Positions 39,101-55,935 of a stretch of DNA of 64,000 nt are shown in pieces (the stretch's first letter is position 1; each line of letters starts with the position of its first letter). Below the pieces are notes generated by a model. That model ran no database searches. It was not told the DNA's origin and saw only the letters and a program-made list of their open reading frames with translations. The DNA is from Onchocerca volvulus (Eukaryota; Nematoda; Chromadorea; Rhabditida; Onchocercidae), in the NCBI GenBank assembly GCA_000499405.2, contig HG738139.1, positions 8,518,616 through 8,582,615 on the forward strand. The letters are read 5' to 3'. The translations under genes were made by a program, and so were the position numbers.

Positions 39101-39634
39101 ATAAAACGTTATCAGTTATCATATGTTGAACACAGCGCCTTTTATTTATATACCTAAATGTGAAGTATTTCTTTGTTCGACGATATTGTGCAATACACAC
39201 CTAAAAAATTATTTAAATCATTCAGGATAACCACTGTAATATCAAATTAAAAAATAGAAATAAAAATATGTCCACTAATTTCAATTCTTCAAGAGATGAA
39301 TTATGAAATTAAAACGATCAGACTTTTAGAAACACAGAAATTCGATATGATTAGTTCAACAATATTCGAACTTTGAATTGCTTACATATTTTTATAAACT
39401 ATGGAAAATCTCCAAGAGTTTAAGGAAATCTCAATATTTCAGCATCAGAAAGTATTTATTTTCTAAATTATTTTGAAATCAAAGAAGAGATGAGCTATTA
39501 GATCAAGAGAGAAAGTATGAAAGAAAGTGTTAAACCTTGCCGAAGGTACCTTTACCAATAGAACGTATGATAAGGAAATCAGACAACTTCGGATGTGTTG
39601 GACTTGGTGCTCTTCTTGAGCATCTACCGCCCAT
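36149..39634 (-). CDS. STK32: STK32/YANK serine/threonine kinase (AGC-like), beta-3 Lys replaced by Arg
   Basis: Eight exons are predicted: 39536-39634, 39036-39200, 38368-38459, 37911-38089, 37524-37684, 36915-37090, 36520-36730 and 36149-36193. All are in phase and give 375 residues, close to human STK32 proteins. The start MGGRCSRR fits N-myristoylation plus nearby Cys, as in STK32A. Motifs: GKGTFGK at 27-33, alpha-C Glu at 68 (NVLYELN), [23 protein letters not shown] at 141-148, DFN at 161-163 (the family's normal variant of DFG), [10 protein letters not shown], and [13 protein letters not shown]. The C-terminal lobe ends LPSQWPSDL and [14 protein letters not shown]. After it come [20 protein letters not shown] and [10 protein letters not shown], matching the STK32 tail. 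Oddity: the beta-3 strand reads FTFRYINK where paralogues have AMKYMNK. So the ATP-anchoring lysine is Arg49 (AGG at 39153-39155). Activity is therefore doubtful. Confidence 0.93.
38561..38655 (-). other. Exon-like block inside an STK32 intron
   Basis: Flanked by tattcag and gttatt, 95 bases long and less AT-rich than the surrounding intron. Two frames are open; one reads [20 protein letters not shown]. Flanking exons 2 and 3 join perfectly without it, and 95 is not a multiple of three. Inclusion would shift frame, so it could be a poison or tissue-specific cassette. Confidence 0.3.
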
Positions 39635-41064
39635 ATACAGTCGGAAATCGCTGCTGGATTCTCAACATATAGGCCATTTCGTCATCGATCCTGCAAATTT
39701 TAAACTTGAAATTCAAACCACTTTTAACTTAACTTTTACTTCCATTTACAAAGTGACAAAGCTTTTCTTAATTAGTTTTTTTTTTTCTTCTCTCTTATTT
39801 ACTCTGCCACTTTGTAAAAGAACAAGTAGAAAACCATCATCATTCATTTATTTGATGAAAGTGGCGAAGTAACAATAATTTCAATTATAAAGCTAATATT
39901 AGATATCCTTAACTTAAATAGTTAGTATTTTCAAATTCATTGCAGTTAATACCCCTTTTATTGGATATAAACTTCGATTTTGAAAGCAACAGAAACCATT
40001 TTTTCCCTTTTTTTCCATAAAAAAGTTAGCACAAGCAATAGTTTCAGTCCTTACTTGGCACCGATTCCGCAATTTAACTAATCTTGCTATCTTTCTTCAA
40101 CCTTTGCTAAGACGAGACAGAATATAACAAGCATTAATGGAATAAAAATGTATACAATTTGTATACTATGGTCCATTTATAGTAATATTTATAATAAATA
40201 GTAAAAGCAATTAGGCAAAAACTTTGAAAGTAAATAAATGAATGATTAACTCTTTTATTCATCAACTACAGATTGCAGCTATTATCAAACGGCACATTTA
40301 TCAGAAAATTTAATGGCTCGCAACTCTTTTTTTAATTCGAAATTTCATCAATATCGTTTGCATATATATATATATATATATGAATATATAAATTTTTTAG
40401 TATCAAGTCGTCTATTGACGGAGATAGCAGAATTTTACAGAAAACACGAAATGAAGAGATGAATGGAACTGACGGGATCAGGGCTTTTTAGGGTCAAAAA
40501 TATAGTTAAATTGGATCTGAAGAATACAGGCAAGCTAAATCGTTTATTTTTCTGTTTGGAAAATGTCCATTTTGATAACAGAAAGGAACCGAAGTTGTGC
40601 TATAAGCAAAATAACTTGCAAACATTATGGTATTTGTAATAAGTTTGAGCGATGAACGATGTTTGAATGAAAATTTACATCAGAAAGATAAAGGTATTTA
40701 CTAATGAGTTGATTATTTAATTAGTATAAAGTGATATTAGACTTTTGGTTCACAATTATTGATTTCCGTCCATTTAATTAAACTACTAATCCAACGATAT
40801 TCTCAATTTTTTATAGTGGAAAAAAAAACCGATCAAAGAAGTTCGTTCAGTGAGATAACTTAAAATATCTTATCACTTCAAATGTTAAAAAAAAAAACTT
40901 TCTTATTAACACATCTATTTATCATAACTTGAAAATTTTATAGATTTAAAAGAAGAGATTTTCTCCACTGAAAAAATAAAACTTCACTAAACATTCTTTA
41001 CAATTCGAAAAGTTTTTAAATCTCGAAAGACTTGAATAGAATTTTTTTTTAATGAAACTTTTCA

Positions 41065-41104
<40 letters not shown>

Positions 41105-43541
41105 TTATATATATATATATATATATATATATAAGTCATTATACCATCGGCTTTCAAAGCTCTATTATTTGTGGAGTTTGTAAACTTCATAGTAGAAAAG
41201 TCTAACCTGAAATAGTGATGAGCATGATGCATTGTTGCTTTTGATAATGTTCGATTTGAAGAGCTTGGATCGTAATTGTATCGCCGAATATCCGGAAATG
41301 TTAGCAGCAAAGAACGGACCGTATCTGATCAGCCAAAGCCATAATTATCTCAAGTTTATAATCATAATTCAAGCCTTTTGTTTCACTAACAATTTGCGGA
41401 AAATAACAGTGAATTGAAGAAGAGAAAAATGAATGCAAAGTTTAGAAAAGAATGGAAGAGTTAGCGTTAAAATATGGTGGGTCTTATTCCCACCCTTCGG
41501 GTATCCTCCTATTTATCTTTCAATAACCACTCTTCTCCACTCCGTTAAAAATCAATAAAATCCTATATATGGCCTAGGCTCATATGCATACTTGACTTAT
41601 TCGATTTCGTCCTTTTCTATTTCTGTTTCGGTCGCTAACAGCTTAGTGTATATATGAGACATAGACACAAATATATAAATATATTTATATCTATTACACT
41701 TCAGGGTAACAGTCAAGTTAAAGTTAGGTTAACTCTGTTTACCTTGCACACAGAATATGTAAACGTGACATATTTTCATCTTTCCTTTATACTTTTATTT
41801 TAAGGTAGCAATTATTTTGTCCATTTCTCGACCATGTTTTTATTCTCAAAACTTTCCAGTAATTTGTTTAAAAAATTGTTAATGTTATGAAAAAGAATTT
41901 TGATTCATCTTATTTTTGCTTTTTAACTTCGAAAATAGAGCCTTGTCCATCCTTACTGATAGACTGTTCCTGAATTGTGATAATACTGCTCCTCAAAATT
42001 TATCTTTTAATTCCATTTAAATCAAATGATTTACATTAAAAGAAGAGAATGTTGAATGATCATATCATGAAAATTATTTGGCCATTTTATGAATATCCTT
42101 CAGTATTATCTTGTAAATCTTACTAAGCCACGTGAACTCTTGTAAAGTTCAGTCAGATCGTCTATCTCACTTTAATCTCACAAAAATTTAAAGAAGTTCC
42201 TTTTTCCAGCGTTGTTATGTAAGTTGAGAAATAGAAGGAGATGAAAGTTGGAGCTAAAATGTGACTCTGGGAAAATTTAAAGGCTGACCTCACTTGGCTT
42301 TCATTCACTCAACTTTTCCAGTTATTGTGCCAGGAGATCTTTTTCACACAAATTTATGCTAGAATTACTATGTGCCATTTTTATCACTGATCATAATGAG
42401 ATCGATTCCTTTGTGAACAATTTGGCAAAGATAGCCTGGATCCTCTCCACCCTACAAGCACTAAAACCACGCACAAGGCAGCATTTCGGCCTCGTCATCA
42501 AACATTTCTCCGCCAATGATTTGTTTTCTCGAATACAAAGTATATTACTTATGTATAGAAAAAATTGCAGTCTATAAAGAGGAAAGACATGAATTTTAAT
42601 TCTACCCAGATTTTTGAAGTTATTTCAAAGTTTAATTTTCAAAGTTTCTTGGGGAGCAACTGATGTTTGAAAAAAAGAAATAAGAAGAAAAAAAGTCATT
42701 TGCGAAGAGTATGCAAAATGTCATATAGCTTAAAGATTGACACGTAATTTCAGAACGACAGTTCATCAGAATCATTCATTATCAACTGAACGAAACATTT
42801 CCCAAGCCTTTCAACATTTTTAATGAATTCAAACAGTTAAAATATGTTAAGTGAAATTGAAGATTTAAGACCAAAGAGGTTTTCGAAGTAATTTATTCGA
42901 AGAATGAAGTGAATACGTTAACAAGTTCTATGAGCCATTTTTGAGGATATTTGACTTGTAAAGGATTTGGTACACTTGGCTTTTGCAACTTCTTTTTCTG
43001 CGTCATTAAATCATATGTGTTGAAAATGATAAAATTTTTCGAGGAAATAATATAATATCACTTGGATAAGAATGGAAAACAAAGTTAGTAGAGAAATTAT
43101 AAAATGCAATAATAAGTGAAATATTGTTATTACCATATTAAGGATAGTGAAAATCTCAAAACTAAGCTTAACAGATCTGCCAGTGCACTAATACATTTTA
43201 ATATAAATCAAAAAGAGGAAGACTGCACTTCTAAATAGTTTGCTAAATCGAAGTGAGAAAACTAGATATATCTCGAATGAGAAAATTGTGTCGCTGAAAT
43301 ATAACAGTGTAAACTATTGAAAATTTATTCTAACAAAAAAATTGTAAATGACAAGCGCAATAATTAAAATTACATATAAAAATTTAAATGACAAAATGAA
43401 TAAAGTATGAAGTTCTGTTCTATTATCATTCAAAAATTTCCGTTCAATTTCCATCACTCATTTCTGTTATTCAACCAATAAGTAATGCATAAATATCAAA
43501 GTAAAAGCATCACAATATTTAAATCACCGAATATAATGATC
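39635..43541. other. Intergenic, mostly empty, with two weak coding candidates
   Basis: Upstream of STK32. A minus-strand exon-like block at about 41200-41328 (agatcag...ttcag|gttaga) encodes VRSLLLTFPDIRRYNYDP. It is phase-incompatible with the STK32 start exon. A plus-strand frame at 42356-42577 (MLELLCAIFITDHNEIDSF...) is unusually GC-balanced in its middle (42430-42530). Neither has recognisable homology. (AT)n arrays lie at 40362-40382 and 41068-41133. Confidence 0.4.
41068..41133. repeat. (AT)n microsatellite
   Basis: Two long tatata runs split by a single acttata interruption. Confidence 0.95.
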
Positions 43542-44054
43542 TCATAATTCTGCAATTGAAATTATTTTCTTTATTAATACAGATGTGGCAGAGATATCTT
43601 CTGTTGTCAACATTGTCAAAGAGTTAACTGCAAAATATGACCTTTTAGGAGAATTTTTATGCGTTTTTTTGTGTTTTCCCAAACTATACTTTCGACTAAA
43701 TTTTTTGTCGCATTCATCCCATTCAAATGGCTTTACGACCATGCAAAAGTTCATGTCTCTTCAAATCCTTGCGACGTCTCAGTTCTTTGCCGCAAAGTTA
43801 CACTTAACCGGTCGTTCATTCACCTGCTTCTCTTTGTGTTGTTGCAGATTGTCGGATCATCTGAATCTTTGGCCTCACTGATTGCATTCGAATGGTTTCT
43901 CGCCCGTATGTGTCCGTTCATGAGCTCGCAGCTTGCACAAAAATTCGAATCGCTTGTCACATAGATTACATTTGAATCGTTTTTTATTTGCTCGTTTTTC
44001 TTCGAACTGCTTCGCTTTTCTTTTAGTATTTTTGGTTGCAATTATTATTTTGCA
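43542..44054 (-). pseudogene. C2H2 zinc-finger pseudogene
   Basis: Minus-strand translation shows three to four decayed C2H2 fingers. The first is intact ([21 protein letters not shown]), followed by the linker [14 protein letters not shown] then replaces the next knuckle cysteine, and another TGA falls after GQRFR. The third finger (CGKELRRRKDLKRHELLH) is one frame over, with a frameshift on each side. The last finger (ECDKKFSRKYSLGKHKKTH) returns to another frame and has Trp-Asp in place of the first Cys region. Before the fingers lies a basic stretch ([15 protein letters not shown]). No introns are visible between fingers, so it may be a processed or duplicated copy. Two stops and two frameshifts rule out a normal product. 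Confidence 0.85.
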
Positions 44055-47000
44055 TTCAGTTCCTTTCTTGAATTACTTGCAGATTTCTGGTGCTGGACAT
44101 TTCAGATTATTTCCTGCTTGCGGTGATAAATTACTTGTATTTGGTGTTTGAAATAATGTGAAATGATTCATTTTATGAACCAAACAGTTTGATGAATCTT
44201 TCTCAAAAAATTTTTGAATATTCGCAATGAGTGTGATGGAATTATATAGTTATCATTGTGAAATCTTTGAAAATAATCATTGCTGTTTAGTACTCGCTAT
44301 ATTTTAGGAGCAATTTAACGAATAACAGTAATGACTTGAAAAAGAGTATCAGTTTTGCTATTTTATGCTTCTAAGATGATGTGGACGGAATAGAAAGATT
44401 GAAAAATGGATGTTCTGAAAATGATTCGGTGTGCAAATTGAATGTTATCGTAAAACGTGAATTACTTCGAGAATGACAAAGAAAAATAAATAAGGAATGA
44501 AAAAGACATTGATTTCCTCGTTCTGTCTCTAGTTAAAATAAAGAAGTTTATGGTTATTTAATTTCTATATTGATAGCAATATTTTGTTCATTTACTCTTA
44601 CTTGTGCGATGCAAGACGACAATGCAAGAATTACAAAATAATATGACAATAGCATATTGATTCGCATACAACTTCCACCGATAAATGATAACATTTTAAG
44701 TGATAGAATCTGACGTAGAATTTTACAAAATGTTCTCAAAAAATATACCTCAAAATGTATTAATGGAAAATAATAAGAGAGAGAACCAACTACTAACAAA
44801 GTAATACTGTTGCACTTACGAAGCGAACGTTTTTATGCATTCTGACAAATTAATGATCTATGATCAAGCCTAATCTTTTCGCACAATAATTTTATTCTCG
44901 CATTCTAAAATTTTTTGTTAGCTACACTGGGAAATTCTAGTTTTACAAATGAGATCAATAATTCTAACTATTTTTCAGTGTCAGTTCATAAATAATTAAA
45001 AGTCATCACTAATTCTTTTAATTCAGAATAGAATAAAATCATCAGAAAGCCCTCACAGTAATCCAGTGCATAAATTCATCGTTAAAAAACGATAAAAAAT
45101 TCTTTTCTTAATCTAAAATTATGAAAATTTGAACAAATGTATATACTTCACATTTGAAATTCTGATATTTTCAGGCGAGATTTAAACTTAAAACTTGAAA
45201 TTATTTGCCAAAAAATTATTAACTGTTTAGAATGTAGTTAGTTCTTGAATCTCAATTTCACCTACATACGTCTAGTCCACAATTTGAGTTGCGAACCTCA
45301 ACAACGTTCAAATTTGTCACGACAAATAGAATCGCAAGCAAAATAAATGAAAAAAAAAAAAAAAATAAGTAAAATGCATTAAAAGGTTCAGTATTTATTT
45401 AAGTATTTCGACGTGTGAAAATCATTTGCTTCTAATTAAATGAAATTAACTGTTTCTAATTATATTGCTCATCACTAACCAAAATTATTCGATTACTAAA
45501 AGCATACAATTTATTTGCAGAGATGCAATTCTTGATCTCTCAAAATGACGTCCCTCAAAATGACATCCCCATTAACCAATTAGGAATAATGATTCCTCAT
45601 TAAATTATATAAAAAAATCATAAAATAATAAGAAAGTGTAAATCATGCGGTTTTAATATTGTTGTAATTTGACTTTTAAATCTTGCAATTTGAGTAATGA
45701 TTTTACAAATACCAAATGTGAAAGTTGCAGAAAATACGTTTGTTCCACTTTTTTCTTACTTATTCTCCTTCGAAATTTTATGATCAATTTTTTTTTCTTT
45801 AAATTTAGCAACTGCATACTATTGAAAGATTTCCTTAAGCCTGCTTCATTTGTTGTTATTCCAAACATAACAATTTTGCAATTTCTTGAGGAACGGAAAA
45901 AACCTGCAAATACGATCTCTTTTAAAAATGTTTTTGCCTGAAAATTGGATTTCATTAAGTTTGGCGTTATATCGAAATAAATACTATGTTTATTGGAAAA
46001 TTTCTATTTGGGATATTTCCCAAATCTTATAAATAGTGAACAACTAAGTAGTAAACAAGTTTACTCCTTGTAATACTTTTAATTTGGTCTTATAATATTT
46101 CTTATCGTTCAACTTCCTCTATGTTTAATAAATTTACTTAAAAATCAATAGATCAAATTTGGTGATTCATATGAGCTGTGGAAATTTTTTCACAAAAAAT
46201 ATATAAAATGACAAGAGTGAATATTATTAATGCACGTAATTTCTTATTTATAATGATTTGTCAATGTTTAATACACTGCCATGTTACGTCATATTTCACA
46301 TCATAATTTGTTCAAAATTTATTTTCAAATTGTGTACAAGTTTATATTAATTCTTCATCATTCAGATACCTTTGAATTTTTTATTTTAGTTATACTATTT
46401 GCAAGAACAAATTTTTCATTTTCAACATTTTTCAAATATTGTCAAAAATTTTTCATTGAAAAAAATATTGATATTATGAAGAATTACAGTAATCGAAAAT
46501 CGGAAAAGAACCCTGTTAGAATAACAATGCAATGTTTCGCATTTTTATTTCATAAATTCTATAATTTATTTAAAAAACCAATTTCCTCCTAAACTGATAT
46601 TGAATGGTAAAATATTCATGTAATAGCAAAATAATTTCTTAAGAATAAAGTCTATTATTAGAAGCGAAACTTTTCATCAGTAAATTAAACAAATATTATT
46701 TTTGGTTTAATCTGATAGTTATTTAAGGCCACATATAAATGAGAAAAATTATGTGTTGGTGCGAAAAAAATTATTTTTGACAATACAGAGATACTGTTGT
46801 TTTAACATATTAAATATTTTTATAAATATCTGGTCATCTCATTCGGTGTTTCGAAAATTTTTTCCAACCTGAGGAATCACTAAATTATTTTATTTAGGGA
46901 TCTTGGACACACTTGTTTACAGATCAAAATATTGATGAAGCTTATGAAAAAATTATAATCGAAGGAATGTTAATCTGCACAGCACCAACAAAAGACAAGT

Positions 47001-47386
47001 TTGTGATCAATTATTGTTAATGACAACAACTGACTAGATTGATAACATGAGTAGAGAAAAAGAAAGAGAAGAGAAAGAGAAAAAAGAGAGAGAGATTAGA
47101 AAGAGAAGACGGGAAAAAAAAGGAAATTTATAAAGATTTCTCATTGAAACTTTTTTAATCTAAGTCAATAAAATTTCAACTCTTCTTGTTTTCTATATCA
47201 ATTTTTGTAAATTCTTGAAAACTTTCTATATCTATCAGTTTAGATTCTCTAATCATAAAAGATTTTGCTATAGAATCATTCAGAAATTTTTTCTAAATTT
47301 TTTGATAATAAAATTTAGGCAAGTTTTGCAAAATTAGCATGAAAATAGTAACAAGTTTGCATAAAAATACGGATAATCACCAGAAT
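44055..47386. other. Intergenic, very AT-rich
   Basis: Several 80-100-codon open frames exist (for example 45653-45955 minus and 46281-46592 plus), but all are Phe/Ile/Lys/Asn-rich composition artefacts with no exon signals. A purine-rich tract (gagaaagagaaaaaagagag) lies near 47055-47100. Confidence 0.5.
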
Positions 47387-47578
47387 ATGAGTAGGAATCT
47401 TCGGATATTTCCGATATTTATTTTACTTCAATACTTTGAAGTCTTTCAACCACTTTCAGCCTGTCGCGTTCATTCTGTTTTAGAACGAAACAAATCTGAA
47501 GCTGTGGAACACGATCGACGAGCTCGCAACCGTAAATCCTTTGGCTTGCAGATCTGCACATCGCTCTGTCGCATTTGA
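47387..47578 (+). CDS. Candidate secreted peptide (neuropeptide-like) precursor
   Basis: Single-exon frame of 63 codons, starting at the second in-frame ATG (the first, at 47339, would add 16 polar residues). Residues 4-25 (NLRIFPIFILLQYFEVFQPLS) form a signal peptide with a likely cut before Cys26. The mature part is polar. It contains the basic sites RR (44-45) and RNRK (47-50), and ends in a 13-residue peptide SFGLQICTSLCRI carrying two cysteines three residues apart. Signal peptide, spacer, basic cleavage site and a small Cys-bridged C-terminal peptide is neuropeptide architecture. CTSLC also faintly recalls the insulin A-chain CCTSIC, but no B chain is visible. I cannot name a family. 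It could be a chance frame. Confidence 0.45.
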   Translation: MSRNLRIFPIFILLQYFEVFQPLSACRVHSVLERNKSEAVEHDRRARNRKSFGLQICTSLCRI

Positions 47579-49338
47579 GCCATTCATTGTCTTGCTCGCT
47601 CTCGTTCGTTGATGTCTTTTGATGCCCGTTTTTTCCAATTTGATTTGCAATTAATCATTGCTTTAATCCCCCTGCGCGAATATGACAACCTAAATCTGAT
47701 TTTCTTTGCGGCTTTATTTGGATGAACTAAAACAAATCGGTTGCACCCAAAGTGCTGTCGAAATTGACGAAAGTGACTGAACTTGAACTTGAACTCGAAA
47801 TTGATCAATTGAATTGTTGGACTACTGCTACTGCTGTGTCGCTTTTGAAAAATTATACATAATATTGAAAGATACTAACAGTCGTAAATGTTCGTTTGTT
47901 AATAATCTTAAATCTTCGAAAGTTCTTACCTATTGCTTCGAAATTTTGACAGAACGTTGCATTGGAATATGCGCATGCTTTTACCGAGCGTACTGAGCGT
48001 TGCATACTGAAGCCATGTTCACTTTGCAGAAAGTAAGCGTAGTTAATAGATTCAGTCCGCTAAGTATATATAGATAAAAACAAGCGCCTATTTGAATTCA
48101 AAACTGTGTCAAAATTTGAAAGCAATCATAAAGAGGATGCAAAGTTTTGATAGCAATGAATACTTGCATTTTTATTATACTTATTCAATTTTGGCTTAAA
48201 TGACCATTTCACAAGATAAACACTACCTCAGTAGCACTGTAATTGTGAGTCATTAACGAACGCGACGTCAACAATATTACAGCATTGCTTGCATGTACCT
48301 ATAACGGTTGAAAGCAATCAATAACACAAAAGCAATAAATCTACTCACTGATTTCCTCTCATTATCTCTATTATTCTAAGATTCACTACTCTGTAGATGC
48401 TGTACTTCAAAATTCTCGCCTCAAATCATAAGAGCAAAGACTTTGGAGTGCAACATAAAACAAACTCAAACTTAGGTATATAACCGGTACCTATTTGCTC
48501 CAATTTCACAATAACATTGTGGACCGAGGAATGAGTTGTCACAATTCGAATTTTCCAGGAAATAATTATGTTTATAGCATCTGGAATCCCTGAGCCACTT
48601 CGATTCAATACTTCTTATGATCGCCTTTTCTTAATATGAGATGGGACGAAATGTCGCACCGCTCAATGAACTGCCTAATCTGTTAGTAAACAATACGCGT
48701 GAATAAATTTTTTTTACCACCAATAACCATTATTAAGGAGTATTATATAATACCACCGAATAGAATTCTTATGACATCAAGAATTCAACAGAATATGCAT
48801 TATATTAAGGATTTCATCACTTCATATTTTCTAATGAATTCTTGGTCACTGAATATAATATTTTTAATATACATCAATTAACAGAGATGTTTTCACAAGA
48901 GTAAATATGGATGATTTAAATAACACATAATTATGTACAAGTATTTTTTATCAAATATATCATGAATGCTAATAATAAAATCACGTAATTTGCAAACTTC
49001 GTATTACCCTCTCCACTTTTTTCTCCTCTTTTCTCATCTACCAACTTCCTGAATAAAGTGAAAGTTTAAGCCATTGCAATTTTGCTTTTAAGGTAATAAC
49101 ATAGCAAACGGCACTGCAAGTCGTGATCGACTTTACTATGTTCTTGAATGCAATAATTTAAATATGACTAATTTATCCCAATAAAAACTTAATGGAGTAA
49201 TTTAGATAAATTTATGACTAGCATTATTATCACCTAAAAGTATAAGTCTATCAAAAATATGCATAAAATACATTAGGAGCTGAATTGAAATTCTTTGTAG
49301 TCAGCTAAAAAGCATCGTTCATCGGCTGTATTTATCTG
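47579..49338. other. Intergenic
   Basis: 3' flank of the peptide candidate and of ymel-1 (convergent). A 74-codon minus frame at 47584-47808 is basic and unsupported. I see no RNA gene. Confidence 0.5.
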
Positions 49339-54797
<5,459 letters not shown>

Positions 54798-55935
54798 ATC
54801 AGTACTGTCTTAGAAACTGAAAAATGATAACTGTTAATCGAAATGTTTGTCAAACTATAATCCATTCGGATGCGAACGATAAAAGATATCAATAACCACA
54901 ACAGTATTGATGACATTTATTTAAGCATAAGTTTTACAGAAAAGTCCTTCGAATACCTTATAGAAATTTCACAGAAAGTAAGCGAGCTGAAACACTGTAT
55001 ATATCGTCCTACTGTCTCATTTTAAATCGGTAATATAGATTACTTCCAACCAGCACACCAGTTTTCTACCTGGTACCTGCTCGTTATTATTATCATGAAC
55101 TAAACATGCAGCCAAATACGAGATAATAACAGCATTTATTAATTTCTTGCTCCAAATCAAAGTAGCTTTTCTATTTTAAACATCAAAAATACACATCAGA
55201 TCAATGAGTAATCGTAATAAGAAAATTTCTAAAAGATATCATCAAACATACCAATCGCTATAAAATGAACCGTATCTGACGTTTCTATCAGTAATCATTT
55301 AAGTATGATGTAAGATAAAATTTGAAAAAGTACAACTCATTGAAACAGAGATTAATTGAAGGCAGAAGCAAACTCTTCCTCTGTTCCCGAAAATATATCA
55401 TTGTAAGTGAGGTCAAAGAGCTGAACTGAGATGCATATCGAATATTTCTGTCTATTTCTATCCTCCTTTTTAACTTGCACTATGATATATTCTTACACTT
55501 TCTAAACTGCACTTTGATCTTCCATCTTTCTTTCTAAATCGCATTAATTGTACTATGAACTGCAGAATGTAAATCCGACATTCTTGACTACATCGGCAAA
55601 ATGAATTGTACTGATGACTCATGGAGCAAATTAAGTTTGCTTAATTAAATTCACTTAAACTTAATCTTTCTAAACTAAACTTTTACTTTTACTGAACTTA
55701 ATTCACTTAAAGCAGCACCGAGCACCATCTAACTGGTTGTACTGCTATTTTAGCTTTACTTAGCCGTCCCTACTCTATCCACCTTGCCATCATATCCAGT
55801 CCATACTTCTGTGACACGCCGATTTTCATTAAGATCATTGATGGGAACTGCAGGAAATGCGGTTGAGGTTGCATGTAGATGGGTGCGTGATAGGGTTGGG
55901 TTATGTTTACAGCTGTCTGATAAATATATTTTCAG
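54798..55935. other. Divergent intergenic region, ymel-1 / mag-1
   Basis: 1.1 kb between two divergent start codons, a candidate shared promoter. At the mag-1 side, attttcag ends exactly one base before the ATG, so a trans-splice acceptor or a 5'-UTR intron is likely. I could not identify specific transcription-factor sites. Confidence 0.5.

Noticed and set aside
45653..46592. Several 90-103-codon frames on both strands
   Set aside because: Composition artefacts of very AT-rich DNA; no acceptor/donor pattern, no conserved motifs.
48770..48830. Possible third copy of the LTR-like repeat (atattaaggatttcat)
   Set aside because: Only a 16-base match, with no similarity in flanking blocks; about what chance gives in AT-rich DNA of this size.
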